Shown: positions 7,889 to 16,563, numbered from the stretch's first letter. The stretch: 64,000 bases of DNA from DATJPR01 sp963811705 (GCA_963811705.1 CAWESL010000002.1:1-64000); one strand, 5' to 3'. Notes: generated by a model not told the origin, from the sequence alone. Translations and numbers: made by a program.

Positions 7889-10171
7889 ATGAATGCTGTG
7901 CGGTGGATGGTGGTGGGTGTGCTGTGCACGATGGCGAGTTCGTCGCCGGCACAGGGCGTCGGCACGTGGAGAAATTTCACTTCCATGAAGAACGTGACCG
8001 CCGTCGCCCGGGCCGGTTCAGATTTCTGGGCCTCGACTTCCGGCGGGCTCTTCCGCTGGTCGCCCGGAAACAATTCCTTCCTTCGTCTGACAAGCGCAGA
8101 CGGCCTTCAGAGCGTTGTGCTTACCGCGGTTGCCGTGGATTCCGACGGTGACGTTTGGAGCGGATCCAGCACCGGCTTTCTCCACGTGTATCAACCCGCC
8201 ACCGGTTCCCTCCGCGTCATTTCCGATCTCACCAATACCACCCAGGTCAACAAGCAAATCAATGAACTGACGGTATCGGGAGACACGGTTATCATTTGCA
8301 CGGAATTCGGACTGAGTTTCTTCCGGCGTTCCAAGTTCGAATTCGGCGACACGTTCTCCCGGTTCGGGTCCATACCGACCGGAACACGGATCGCAGCGAT
8401 TTCCGCGGTCATCGCGAACGGCCGGGTGTGGATCGGCATCACGGACCACCAGACGCAAAATCCTCTCAATCGGATTGCCTCAGCACCGCTCGACGGATCC
8501 AATTTGCTTGTCCCCGATGCGTGGAGTCTTGATGTCCTCGGGTCAGGGTCCGGGTACCCGGCTGCGCTGGCGGTATTCAACGGAAATGTGTACGCAGGAA
8601 TGACCGACGGATTGTATGTCCATACCGCCGCCGGGTGGAGTGCGATCCCTTCGTTCAGCGGGCAGTCCATCGTCGCTCTGACGGTGTCCGGCGGACAGCT
8701 CATCGTCGCCACGACCGGGACGCAACTGGTGTCCCTGGCAACCGATGGATCGTCGTCCCCCTTCGGCCCCGCACTTCCGTACCCGCCGACGTCGCTTGAA
8801 ACTGTTTCGGGCTCAACACCCAACCCGGTGGTCGGAACCTCCGGCGGAGGGATCCTCTCGTTTCAGTCGTCCGCATGGAATGTGCGCCTCCCGAATGGAC
8901 CGAACTCCAACGAGTTCACCAGCGTCGCAGTCGATCCGCGCGGGATTGTCTGGGGAGCAACCGGCCCCAATAACGGGACCGGGATCAACCGGTTCGACGG
9001 ATCAACCTGGACGGCCCTGACGAAGACGAACAGCGTCCTCCCCGAAAATCAGTACTACAAAATCTCAATTTCCTGCAACGGTTCAGTGTGGGCGAGTTCA
9101 TGGGGATGGGGCATGGCGGAGTTTCCCAACGGTGGGACAACGATCGACTCGGCGCACATCTTCAACACCAACGTCGGGATGGTGGGCATCTCGAACAACA
9201 CCAACTATATCGTCGGCAGCAATGTGGTCTGTGACGAAAACGGGAATACGTGGGTATCGGTTCTGGGCGCTCTTGACGGAAACATCCTTGCCGTCCGCAC
9301 TCCCGACAACATTTGGCACCACCTCCCGATTTACTACAACGGCGTGAAGATCAGCAACCTGGTGGAATATGGCGTCGACCGGGTTCTCGCGGTCGATGGG
9401 CTCGACAACCTGTGGGCAGTTTCCCGGGCGCCGGCCTATCGAGGCGTCCTTTGTCTTCAGAATGGCGGAGCTCTTGACAGCACCAGCAACATCTTGTTGA
9501 CCAGCACGAGCGGCCTCCCGAGCGATGCGGTAACGACCGTTGTCGTGGACAAGGACAACACCGTCTGGATCGGGACCGACCGCGGCATCGCGATTATTCT
9601 CGATCCCTCCAACCCGGAATCGTCGATCGCCGCCTACAAGCCGCTTCTCGGAGAAACCATCAATACCATTGCAGTTGATCCTTTGAATCAGAAATGGGTG
9701 GGAACGCCGGAGGGAGTGGTCGTGCTCTCGCCCGACGGCACGCAGGTGCTGACGTCGTATACGGTGGAGACGACACAGGGAAAGCTCATCGACAACAATA
9801 TTCAGAGCATTGCCGTCGACCCCAAAACCGGCGCAGTCTACTTCGCCTCCCTGTCCGGGCTGGCGAGCCTGTACACGACCGGCGCCGCGCCGGCAGAATC
9901 CGACCAAGGATTCAAGGTCTACCCGAACCCCTTCCGTCTGCCCTCGATTTCAACGCTGACCATCGACGGGTTGCTGGCGAATTCAAAGATCAAAATTCTG
10001 GCGACGAACGGCGGGCTCGTCCGGGACCTGACCACCGATGGCGGAAGAATCGGTTCCTGGGACGGCAGGGACAACCAGGGAAATTTCGTGGCGTCGGGCG
10101 TCTATTTCATCATTGGCTATACCGATGACGGGAACACGGTGCGAGGGAAAGTGGCGGTCTTGCGGCGATGA
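7889..10171 (+). CDS. Secreted two-component-regulator-type beta-propeller protein with type IX-like C-terminal signal
   Basis: 760 residues from the ATG at 7889, which opens a signal peptide (MNAVRWMVVGVLCTMASSSPAQG); an in-frame ATG at 7865 and upstream alternatives are less signal-like. The body is made of repeated propeller strands of the kind found in sensor histidine kinases and secreted Bacteroidota proteins (SDFWASTSGGLFRWSPGN, GDVWSGSSTGF, NTVWIGTDRGIAII, NQKWVGTPEGVVVLSPDG). The last 80 residues form a FlgD-Ig/Por-type sorting domain (FKVYPNPF, GSWDGRDNQGN, ASGVYF, GKVAVLRR). I infer export through Sec and then a type IX system, and display at the surface. Ligand unknown. Confidence 0.8.
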   Translation: MNAVRWMVVGVLCTMASSSPAQGVGTWRNFTSMKNVTAVARAGSDFWASTSGGLFRWSPGNNSFLRLTSADGLQSVVLTAVAVDSDGDVWSGSSTGFLHVYQPATGSLRVISDLTNTTQVNKQINELTVSGDTVIICTEFGLSFFRRSKFEFGDTFSRFGSIPTGTRIAAISAVIANGRVWIGITDHQTQNPLNRIASAPLDGSNLLVPDAWSLDVLGSGSGYPAALAVFNGNVYAGMTDGLYVHTAAGWSAIPSFSGQSIVALTVSGGQLIVATTGTQLVSLATDGSSSPFGPALPYPPTSLETVSGSTPNPVVGTSGGGILSFQSSAWNVRLPNGPNSNEFTSVAVDPRGIVWGATGPNNGTGINRFDGSTWTALTKTNSVLPENQYYKISISCNGSVWASSWGWGMAEFPNGGTTIDSAHIFNTNVGMVGISNNTNYIVGSNVVCDENGNTWVSVLGALDGNILAVRTPDNIWHHLPIYYNGVKISNLVEYGVDRVLAVDGLDNLWAVSRAPAYRGVLCLQNGGALDSTSNILLTSTSGLPSDAVTTVVVDKDNTVWIGTDRGIAIILDPSNPESSIAAYKPLLGETINTIAVDPLNQKWVGTPEGVVVLSPDGTQVLTSYTVETTQGKLIDNNIQSIAVDPKTGAVYFASLSGLASLYTTGAAPAESDQGFKVYPNPFRLPSISTLTIDGLLANSKIKILATNGGLVRDLTTDGGRIGSWDGRDNQGNFVASGVYFIIGYTDDGNTVRGKVAVLRR

Positions 10172-10202
10172 TCGTCAGCGGTCGAGAGCCACACACGAGT
10201 GT

Positions 10203-10225
10203 GTCCCGGGAGACCGGACCGGGAC
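10203..10225 (+). other. Hairpin between the propeller gene and the DUF3276 gene
   Basis: GTCCCGG (10203-10209) pairs perfectly with CCGGGAC (10219-10225) around a 9-nt loop. A smaller ACAC/GTGT stem precedes it. No T-run follows, so it is not a typical intrinsic terminator; it could slow polymerase or protect an RNA end. Confidence 0.3.
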
Positions 10226-10286
10226 CTGCAAAGCAACAATTCATCGGTCACAACCACTTCGATGCAAGATGTAAGGAGGCGTGGAT

Positions 10287-10571
10287 TTGGACAACAACGG
10301 CTACAAAGATGAGATCTTCACGAAACGGGTGAGGGCGGGAAAGCGCACTTACTTCTTCGATGTGAAGGCGACAAAATCCGAGAAGGATTTCTACATCACG
10401 ATCACCGAGAGCAAACGGATCGGCGACGATGAGTATGAGAAGCACAAGATCTTTCTCTACAAGGAAGATTTTGAGAAATTCCGCGAAGCGCTCGACGAAA
10501 CGGTTGAGCATGTTCAAACGCAGCTTCTGGAGCACGGAGAGCAGGCCGTCGTCGCAAAGACTGAGGCCTGA
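10287..10571 (+). CDS. PUR-alpha-like nucleic-acid-binding protein (DUF3276)
   Basis: 94 residues. The start is decided by the ribosome binding site: AAGGAGG at 10273-10279 is 7 nt from the TTG at 10287 but only 1 nt from the in-frame GTG at 10281. The sequence (EIFTKRVRAGKRTYFFDVKA, then KDFYITITESKR, and KHKIFLYKEDFEKFREAL) matches the DUF3276/PUR family, small Whirly-like single-strand DNA/RNA-binding proteins widespread in Bacteroidota and Chlorobi. A cellular role has been little studied; cytoplasmic nucleic-acid binding is the family expectation. Confidence 0.85.
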   Translation: MDNNGYKDEIFTKRVRAGKRTYFFDVKATKSEKDFYITITESKRIGDDEYEKHKIFLYKEDFEKFREALDETVEHVQTQLLEHGEQAVVAKTEA

Positions 10572-10885
10572 TCGGTAGGTCGTCCTTTTCGCCTCCTCAG
10601 ACTTCCAGGCCGCGTGTGTCGTGTCGCTCCCGGGCGATTCGACCTCCGCAACGGCCTGTCGGCCGAATTCCCCTCTCGTAGTATCCCCTTGGGAATACAG
10701 GCGAGTTCGAAGATTCGGGGACATCCACATCCCGCCGCTGTTCCTCCCCTCGGCGTGGCTCGTGCTTGCCGTTGTCTGATTTCCGTTCGTCGGGTCCGGC
10801 CCCTTCAAAGGGTGGCGGACCCGTGGCCCGATATTGCCGGATACCGGATCCTTCGGTTTCGCCCTGCCGATCCGGTCGCCTCCGG
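10572..10885. other. Gene-free stretch, function unseen
   Basis: With the promoter and leader behind it this makes a gap of about 405 bp. No frame on either strand has a recognisable protein, and I do not see the conserved blocks of RNase P, SRP, tmRNA, 6S or a tRNA. It is GC-rich and contains one strong hairpin at 10792-10822. An unrecognised small RNA is possible but unsupported. Confidence 0.4.
10792..10822 (+). other. Strong hairpin in the long gap
   Basis: GGGTCCG (10792-10798) pairs with CGGACCC (10816-10822); inside it CCCTT and AAGGG can extend the stem. No T-run follows. It may be the end of the DUF3276 transcript or part of an unknown RNA. Confidence 0.35.
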
Positions 10886-10914
10886 TTGACTGTCACGGAA
10901 TTGTTAGTTATATT
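10886..10914 (+). promoter_or_regulatory. Putative promoter of the yceD-rpmF-plsX-fab operon
   Basis: TTGACT (10886-10891), 17-bp spacer, TATATT (10909-10914), the same hexamers and spacing as at 5685-5713. Predicted start near 10921, 55 nt before the YceD ATG. No FapR- or FabR-like operator is recognised around it. Confidence 0.65.
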
Positions 10915-10976
10915 GGAATGCTTTGCCCTGCTCGACAGGGTTGCTGATCTGAGTGTGATCGTCCTGGAATGACCTG

Positions 10977-11492
10977 ATGAAGATTCCGGTCGCGGGGTTG
11001 CCGGAAGGTGCCAACGATTTTGTGTTTGATTCTCCGGCCGCGGCATTGGGTCTTGATGGTGGCTTCAAGGAGATCCACGTAGCGCTCAGCGTTGTGAAGT
11101 CGGATCGGGAGATCCATCTTCAAGGGCGCATCGACACGGCGTTCGAAGGCGTGTGTGATCGTTGCTTGAGTCAGACGATCACTCCCCTCTCCCCGGTCTT
11201 TGTCGTGCATTATGTCTTCACTGAAAGTGACGCCGGACGGTACGATCCGGCAGATACGCAGATTCTGGCACCCGGCACCACGGCGGTCGACATCACCGAG
11301 GATGTCCGCCAGGTGGTCCAACTGACGGTCCCGCTGAAACTTCTGTGCTCGGAATCGTGCAAGGGTTTGTGCCCGCAATGCGGGAAGGATTTGAATGAAG
11401 GGCCGTGCGACTGCAGGCCTGTACCGATCGATCCGCGTTGGGACGCCCTGCGGGGTCTTCGGGCAAATGAACAGGGCGTTCAGGAAGAGTAG
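10977..11492 (+). CDS. DUF177 / YceD family protein
   Basis: 171 residues. The hallmarks of YceD are seen: a beta-rich N-terminus, GRIDTAFEGVCDRCLSQTITPLS with a CxxC, and the C-terminal LLCSESCKGLCPQCGKDLN cluster with four zinc-type cysteines. YceD/DUF177 is nearly always encoded next to rpmF and has been linked to 23S rRNA accumulation in plants and bacteria. The same arrangement is found here, rpmF following after 17 nt. Confidence 0.9.
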   Translation: MKIPVAGLPEGANDFVFDSPAAALGLDGGFKEIHVALSVVKSDREIHLQGRIDTAFEGVCDRCLSQTITPLSPVFVVHYVFTESDAGRYDPADTQILAPGTTAVDITEDVRQVVQLTVPLKLLCSESCKGLCPQCGKDLNEGPCDCRPVPIDPRWDALRGLRANEQGVQEE

Positions 11493-11509
11493 CAAGGAGC
11501 ACCGAACGT

Positions 11510-11692
11510 ATGCCGAATCCAAAACGTCGACATTCGAAGACCCGCGGTCGGAAACGCCGCACCCACTACAAGGCGACTGCCGCGGCCATTTCGGAATGCC
11601 CGAATTGCCATACTCAGAAGCTCCCTCATCGCGCCTGCCCGAATTGTGGCTACTACAACGGACGGACTATCACAGTTCCCAAGAAAGCCTGA
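11510..11692 (+). CDS. rpmF: 50S ribosomal protein L32
   Basis: 60 residues. Starts MPNPKRRHSKTRGRKRRTHY and carries the zinc-ribbon pair CPNC and CPNCGYYNGR, with a final basic tail. This is the zinc-binding (C+) form of L32. AGCAAGGAG ahead of the ATG is a good ribosome binding site. It lies in the typical yceD-rpmF-plsX order. Confidence 0.97.
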   Translation: MPNPKRRHSKTRGRKRRTHYKATAAAISECPNCHTQKLPHRACPNCGYYNGRTITVPKKA

Positions 11693-11696
11693 ACCG

Positions 11697-11720
11697 GAGG
11701 GCCTCCCACCCACGGCCCTC
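11697..11720 (+). other. Hairpin between rpmF and plsX
   Basis: GAGGGCC (11697-11703) pairs with GGCCCTC (11714-11720) over a 10-nt loop. No T-run. It may uncouple the highly expressed ribosomal-protein mRNA from the lipid genes by partial termination or 3'-end protection. Confidence 0.35.
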
Positions 11721-11767
11721 TGCTCCTCCCCGGCTGCTTGGATTCGCGGACTCCTCCCGGAACCTCG

Positions 11768-12820
11768 TTGAATCACAACACCTCGAACATACATATCGCT
11801 ATTGACGCGATGGGCGGCGACTTTGCCCCTGCCAGCGTCGTTGAAGGAACGGCAGACGCCCTCCGCGAACGGCCCGGTCGGTTCATTGCCGTGCTCGTGG
11901 GCCGCGAAGAGAAGATCCGTGAGGAGATCCGGAAACTTCCCGAGAATGCACGCCAGACCCTCGGAGACACGGAACGCTGCACGATCGTCCATGCCGCCGA
12001 CGTGATTGAGATGCACGATAGCCCGACCGCCGCGGTGAAAACCAAAAAAGACTCCTCCATCGGCGTCGGGCTCACCCTGCAACGTACGAACCAGGTCAAT
12101 GCCTTCGTGAGCGCCGGGAACACCGGAGCCGTCCTCTCCGCCTCGACGCTGATCCTCGGCAGGCTCGAGAACGTCGGCCGACCGACGATCGGCGCAATGA
12201 TCCCCACGGCAAAGCGACCGTGCCTCCTCGTGGACGCCGGTGCAAACGTCGACTGCAAGCCGCGCCATCTTTTCGAATTCGCAGTCATGGGATCGATGTA
12301 CGTGAGAGGGATGCTCGGGGTGGAACACCCGACCGTGGGACTCCTGAATATCGGCGAGGAAGACTCCAAGGGCAATGAAGCGGTCCAGGCCGCGTTTCGT
12401 CTTCTCGCGGACAGCACTCTGAATTTCAAGGGAAATGTCGAGGGGAGGGATGCGCTCAAGGGAGACGTCGATGTCATCGTGTGTGACGGATTCGTCGGCA
12501 ACATCCTTCTGAAATTCGGTGAAAGCATCCCGGCGTTCTTCAAGTCGAAATTCACGGCGCTCGCGAGCAAGAGCCTGAAGGACAAACTCATCGCCGGACT
12601 TGCGCGGAACAGCCTCCGCTCCATCATGAAGGAGCTGGACTACCAGGAACACGGCGGCGTCCCGGTCCTCGGCGTCAACGGGGTCTCGATCATCGGGCAC
12701 GGGCGTTCAACACCGAAAGCGATCAAGAACATGATCTTCCGCGCCGAAGAAATGGCGACACGCATGGTCCACCGGCAAATAGAAGAGTCCCTTGCACGTT
12801 TCCAGCCAAGCGCCGGGTGA
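11768..12820 (+). CDS. plsX: Phosphate acyltransferase PlsX
   Basis: 350 residues from TTG 11768 (MNHNTSNIHIAIDAMGGDFAP). No ATG exists ahead of the conserved core, so a TTG start is needed; another TTG at 11738 is possible but has a weaker context. PlsX converts acyl-ACP and phosphate into acyl-phosphate for PlsY at the membrane. Signatures: IAIDAMGGD, SAGNTGAVLSAS, VDAGANVDCKP, LLNIGEEDSKGNE and a C-terminal GVNGVSIIGHGRS. Next gene is fabH, as in many bacteria. Confidence 0.93.
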   Translation: MNHNTSNIHIAIDAMGGDFAPASVVEGTADALRERPGRFIAVLVGREEKIREEIRKLPENARQTLGDTERCTIVHAADVIEMHDSPTAAVKTKKDSSIGVGLTLQRTNQVNAFVSAGNTGAVLSASTLILGRLENVGRPTIGAMIPTAKRPCLLVDAGANVDCKPRHLFEFAVMGSMYVRGMLGVEHPTVGLLNIGEEDSKGNEAVQAAFRLLADSTLNFKGNVEGRDALKGDVDVIVCDGFVGNILLKFGESIPAFFKSKFTALASKSLKDKLIAGLARNSLRSIMKELDYQEHGGVPVLGVNGVSIIGHGRSTPKAIKNMIFRAEEMATRMVHRQIEESLARFQPSAG

Positions 12821-12857
12821 CTCCTGTGGTGCATCCCCCTCGAACAAGGAGCGGTCA

Positions 12858-13868
12858 ATGACGAAGCAACGCGCAACGATCACGGCTGTCGGACATTACG
12901 TTCCGGAGAAGATTTTGAGCAACGCCGATTTGGAAAAGATCGTCGACACCAACGATGAGTGGATTCGCACACGGACCGGAATCTCCGAACGCCGGGTTCT
13001 GGAGCAGGGCGGAAGCTCGGATATGGCAGCGCTGGCCATCCAGGCGATGCTGAAAAACCGCGGCATCTCCGCCGAGGAAATCGACCTGATCATCTGCGCG
13101 ACAATCTCTCCCGATATGTTTTTCCCTTCGACGGCTTGCCTTATTCAGGAGAAGATCGGGGCGAAAAACGCCTGGGGATTCGATCTCTCCGGCGCATGCT
13201 CCGGGTTCATCTACGGGATCGCCACCGCAGCGCAGTTTATCGAGGCGGGCACCTACAAGAAAGTGGTCCTTGTCGGATCCGACAAAATGACCTCGATCAC
13301 GGACTATACCGACAGAAACAACTGCATCCTCTTTGGCGACGCCGCTGCCGCCGTCCTGATTGAACCTTCGGACGATCCGGCCGCAGGCATCCTTGACTAT
13401 CTCCTGTACTCCGACGGCTCCGGCGGGAAGTTTTTGAATATGAAGGCCGGCGGAAGCCTCATGCCCGCCACGCATGAAACGGTCGATAAACGGCTGCACT
13501 ACATTTACCAGGATGGGCGAGCGGTCTTCAAAGTGGCTGTCGTGAAAATGGCGGAAGTCTCGGAAGAGATCATCGCGAAGAACCATCTGACCGGCAAGGA
13601 TATCGACTGGCTCGTTCCGCATCAGGCGAACCTTCGGATCATTGATGCGACCGCGGAGCGGATGGGATTGGACAAAAGCAAGGTGATGATCAACATTGAC
13701 CGCTACGGAAATACCACGGCGGCGACCATCCCCCTGTGCCTCTCGGAGTGGTGGCAACAGGGCCTGCTGAAAAAGGGGCAGCGCCTCGTGTTTGCCAGCT
13801 TCGGCGCAGGGTACACCTGGGGTTCCGTTCTCGTCAAGTGGACGCTCGATAACGGCCGGAAGAACTGA
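12858..13868 (+). CDS. fabH: Beta-ketoacyl-ACP synthase III
   Basis: 336 residues from ATG 12858, preceded by AAGGAG at 12846-12851. FabH starts fatty-acid synthesis by condensing acetyl-CoA (or a branched acyl-CoA) with malonyl-ACP. The thiolase-fold catalytic triad is intact: C114 in SGACSGF, His in VPHQANLRI, Asn in YGNTTAAT. N-terminal TDxNDEWIRTRTGI-type motif is present as DTNDEWIRTRTGI. Length is normal for the family. Cytoplasmic. The next gene, fabD, starts one nucleotide after its stop. Confidence 0.96.
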   Translation: MTKQRATITAVGHYVPEKILSNADLEKIVDTNDEWIRTRTGISERRVLEQGGSSDMAALAIQAMLKNRGISAEEIDLIICATISPDMFFPSTACLIQEKIGAKNAWGFDLSGACSGFIYGIATAAQFIEAGTYKKVVLVGSDKMTSITDYTDRNNCILFGDAAAAVLIEPSDDPAAGILDYLLYSDGSGGKFLNMKAGGSLMPATHETVDKRLHYIYQDGRAVFKVAVVKMAEVSEEIIAKNHLTGKDIDWLVPHQANLRIIDATAERMGLDKSKVMINIDRYGNTTAATIPLCLSEWWQQGLLKKGQRLVFASFGAGYTWGSVLVKWTLDNGRKN

Positions 13869-13869
13869 C

Positions 13870-14790
13870 ATGGCAAAAACGGCATGGGTGTTCCCGGGAC
13901 AGGGTTCGCAGTACGTCGGCATGGCGTCCGATGCCATGCAACACAGTCCCGAAGCACAGGCCCTTGTCCTGCATGCCGATCAGGTCCTGGGAATCCCTCT
14001 CAGCGCCGTGATGTTTTCTGGTCCGGAAGACGTGCTCCGACAGACGAAGAACACGCAGCCGGCGATCTTTCTGCACAGCATGACTCTTGTCGCGCTGATG
14101 GGAGATGGCCGGCCGGACATGGTGGCAGGACATTCCCTGGGTGAATATTCGGCGCTGGTGGTCGCGGGTGCGCTCACGTTCGACGACGGATTGAAACTCG
14201 TCAGACTTCGCGGCGAACTGATGCATCGGGCAGGAGAGCTCGAACACGGAACGATGGCCGCGGTGATCGGCCTCGAACCACAGGCGGTTGAAGAGCTCTG
14301 TCGGGAAGCATCCTCCTCCGGGATTGTCCAGCCGGCGAACTTCAATTCCCCCGGCCAGATCGTGATATCCGGAAGCGTGGAAGGGGTTCGCGCGGCGATG
14401 GCGCTTGCGAAGTCGCACGGCGCAAAAATGGTGAAGGAACTGGTTGTCAGCGGCGCATTTCACTCGCCGTTGATGCGATCGGCACAAGACGGCCTTCGGA
14501 AAGCGTTGGAAAGCGTCTCGGTCAGCGATGCGCAGCTTCCGGTCTATTCCAATGTCCTGGCGGAGCCGGTGCGCGACCGGCAGCAGATCCGCCAACTGCT
14601 CCTTGAACAACTCACCTCCCCGGTGCGCTGGGAGGAATCGGTACTGCACATGCGACGCGACGGCGCAGAACAATTTGTCGAAATCGGTCCCGGGAAGGTG
14701 CTCCAGGGTTTGATCAAGAGAATTGATCCGGCGGCGGCGACGCGAGGCATTGACAAAGTCGGCGACATTGCGGGGTCTGAGGCACGGTGA
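13870..14790 (+). CDS. fabD: Malonyl-CoA:ACP transacylase
   Basis: 306 residues from ATG 13870, directly after fabH. FabD loads malonate from CoA on ACP. Motifs: WVFPGQGSQYVGM at the start, nucleophile S89 in GHSLGEYSALV, then GAFHSPLM with the catalytic His and a final VEIGPGKVLQGL. The stop codon overlaps the next gene's ATG by one base. Confidence 0.96.
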   Translation: MAKTAWVFPGQGSQYVGMASDAMQHSPEAQALVLHADQVLGIPLSAVMFSGPEDVLRQTKNTQPAIFLHSMTLVALMGDGRPDMVAGHSLGEYSALVVAGALTFDDGLKLVRLRGELMHRAGELEHGTMAAVIGLEPQAVEELCREASSSGIVQPANFNSPGQIVISGSVEGVRAAMALAKSHGAKMVKELVVSGAFHSPLMRSAQDGLRKALESVSVSDAQLPVYSNVLAEPVRDRQQIRQLLLEQLTSPVRWEESVLHMRRDGAEQFVEIGPGKVLQGLIKRIDPAAATRGIDKVGDIAGSEAR

Positions 14791-15404
14791 TGCTCCAAGA
14801 GACGCCACTGATCGTGAAGGGATTCACGATCGCTCCCGAGCTGTTCAGGAAAGGGTTCCCCGAAGGCGGCGGCCCATGTTCCTGCGTGTCGCGATGTTGC
14901 CAGGGCGGCGTGTACGTCGATCTCCAGGAACGCGAACGGATCCTTGAAGCAAAGGAACAGATTAAGGGCCAGATGGACTGGTCCCAGACCAAGGATGACT
15001 CCCGGTGGTTCGAGTCCGAGGAAATGGCGCACACCGACTTTCCTTCGGGAAAATGCGTTGGGACGCAGGAGATCAATGAGAAGTGCGCCTTCCTCGACAG
15101 CAAGGGGCGATGTTCCGTTCAACTCGCCTCGGTTGCCGCGGGCAATCACAAGTGGGCGCTCAAGCCGCTGTATTGTATCTTGTTTCCGATCGAGATCACG
15201 GATAAGGTGATCGGCTTCGACGATCTCCTTCAGGAAGAATCGACGTGCTGTTCGATCACCGGCGATTTTGAGACGCCGCTGTTTCGGGCTTGCAAGGAGG
15301 AACTGGTCCACATCCTCGGTCCCGAAGGTTATGCGCTGGTCGAGGAACGTTACGCGATGATCCAGCAATCGCGCGCACTGCAGCAACCGGAAGACAAATC
15401 ATGA
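14790..15404 (+). CDS. DUF3109-type cysteine-rich protein inside the fab operon
   Basis: 204 residues; ATG 14790 overlaps the fabD stop (TGATG). A GTG one codon upstream is the only nearby alternative. The protein has many paired cysteines: CSCVSRCCQGGVYVD near residue 32, GKCVG, CAFLDSKGRCSVQ, LKPLYCILFP, STCCSITG and RACKEEL. This pattern matches the DUF3109/YkgJ-like group, thought to bind zinc or an Fe-S cluster. Its place between fabD and fabG, with overlapping stops and starts on both sides, implies co-expression with fatty-acid synthesis. Function unknown. Confidence 0.8.
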   Translation: MLQETPLIVKGFTIAPELFRKGFPEGGGPCSCVSRCCQGGVYVDLQERERILEAKEQIKGQMDWSQTKDDSRWFESEEMAHTDFPSGKCVGTQEINEKCAFLDSKGRCSVQLASVAAGNHKWALKPLYCILFPIEITDKVIGFDDLLQEESTCCSITGDFETPLFRACKEELVHILGPEGYALVEERYAMIQQSRALQQPEDKS

Positions 15405-16150
15405 ACGGACAACTGACAGGAAGGACGGCGCTCGTTACCGGGGGGACGCGAGGGATTGGGCGCGCGATCGTTGAGGCGCTCGCCACAGCCGGCGCTGCCG
15501 TCGGATTCACGTACAAGAGTTCCGCCCAGGCTGCGGACGAACTCGTCGCCACGCTGAAAGCGTCGGGGGCCACCGTCGCGGGCTTTCAGTCCGATGCCTC
15601 CTCGCCAGCGGAAGCGGCCACAGTAGTCGAGCTGGCCATCAAGACCTTCGGCAAAATCGATATCCTGGTGAACAACGCGGGGATCACGAAGGATGGACTG
15701 CTTATGCGGATGAGCGAAGAGGACTGGGATAGAGTGATTACCACGAACCTCAAGAGCGTTTTTGCGATGACAAAGGCCGTGTGCCGTCCGATGATGGGCC
15801 AGCGTGCGGGAAAGATCATCAATATCTCGTCGATTGTCGGTTTGACGGGAAATGCGGGACAGGCGAACTATGCCGCGTCGAAAGCGGGGATCCTCGGATT
15901 TACGAAGTCGGTTGCAAAAGAACTTGCTTCTCGCAATATTCAGGTGAACGCCATCGCACCGGGATACGTCGACACGGACATGACCCGGGCCCTCACCGCC
16001 GAGCAGACAAAAGCCCTCGTTGATTTGATACCTCTCAAACGGACGGCCAAGCCGTCGGATATCGCAGGCGCAGTGGTTTTTCTGGCTTCTCCGGCCGCGG
16101 ACTATGTGACCGGTCAGGTCCTCGCCGTGGACGGCGGCTTAAGCATGTAG
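15401..16150 (+). CDS. fabG: 3-oxoacyl-ACP reductase
   Basis: 249 residues from ATG 15401, which overlaps the previous stop (ATGA); a longer frame starting at 15290 runs inside the upstream gene and lacks similarity. FabG reduces 3-ketoacyl-ACP with NADPH. The SDR fold signs are intact: TGGTRGIGRAI (cofactor loop), NNAGITKDGLLMRM, INISSIVG (catalytic Ser), Y157-x-x-x-K161 in ANYAASKAG, and the FabG-typical C-terminus VTGQVLAVDGGLSM. Confidence 0.96.
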   Translation: MNGQLTGRTALVTGGTRGIGRAIVEALATAGAAVGFTYKSSAQAADELVATLKASGATVAGFQSDASSPAEAATVVELAIKTFGKIDILVNNAGITKDGLLMRMSEEDWDRVITTNLKSVFAMTKAVCRPMMGQRAGKIINISSIVGLTGNAGQANYAASKAGILGFTKSVAKELASRNIQVNAIAPGYVDTDMTRALTAEQTKALVDLIPLKRTAKPSDIAGAVVFLASPAADYVTGQVLAVDGGLSM

Positions 16151-16206
16151 ACGAAACATCATTCATCGCGATAGTTCAACATCACACATAACCAGGAGGC
16201 CGCGTC

Positions 16207-16446
16207 ATGGCTGACATTGAAGCAAAGGTCAAAGAAATCATTATCAACAAGCTCGGCGTGGACGAAGCCCAGATTACTCCGGAGGCGTCTTTTACCAACG
16301 ACCTCGGCGCTGACTCGCTTGATATCGTGGAACTCGTGATGGATTTTGAAAAAGCGTTCAATTTCAGCATCCCGGACGAAGATTACGAGAACATCAAGAC
16401 CGTGGGTGAAGCGGTAAAGTACATCTCGGCGAAAAAACCCGCCTGA
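16207..16446 (+). CDS. acpP: Acyl carrier protein
   Basis: 79 residues, strongly acidic, with S37 in GADSLDIVELVM as phosphopantetheine site. AGGAGG at 16194-16199 gives a strong ribosome binding site, in line with its high demand. It carries the growing acyl chain for FabH/D/G/F, all encoded next to it. Confidence 0.98.
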   Translation: MADIEAKVKEIIINKLGVDEAQITPEASFTNDLGADSLDIVELVMDFEKAFNFSIPDEDYENIKTVGEAVKYISAKKPA

Positions 16447-16496
16447 ACAAAGGAGTCGGGCAGGCCCGCCTGACGATCCTCCGTGCACAGAGGTTT

Positions 16497-16529
16497 CCCC
16501 GTCCGGGTCCCCCCCTGGCCCGAACGGGG
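16497..16529 (+). other. Hairpin between acpP and fabF
   Basis: CCCCGT (16497-16502) pairs with ACGGGG (16524-16529), with GGG/CCC extending it inside. No T-run. In many bacteria acpP is expressed above its neighbours, and a 3' stem-loop of this sort may serve that purpose. Confidence 0.4.
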
Positions 16530-16563
16530 GAACTGATCCATCCCTACGATCAAGGCAGGAATC

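Noticed and set aside
10614..10889. 91-residue frame in the long gap
   Set aside because: No hydrophobic pattern, motif or ribosome binding site; overlaps the promoter region and strong hairpin.
11696..11725. Hairpin after rpmF as a full terminator
   Set aside because: No T-run follows, and plsX-fab normally reads through from rpmF.
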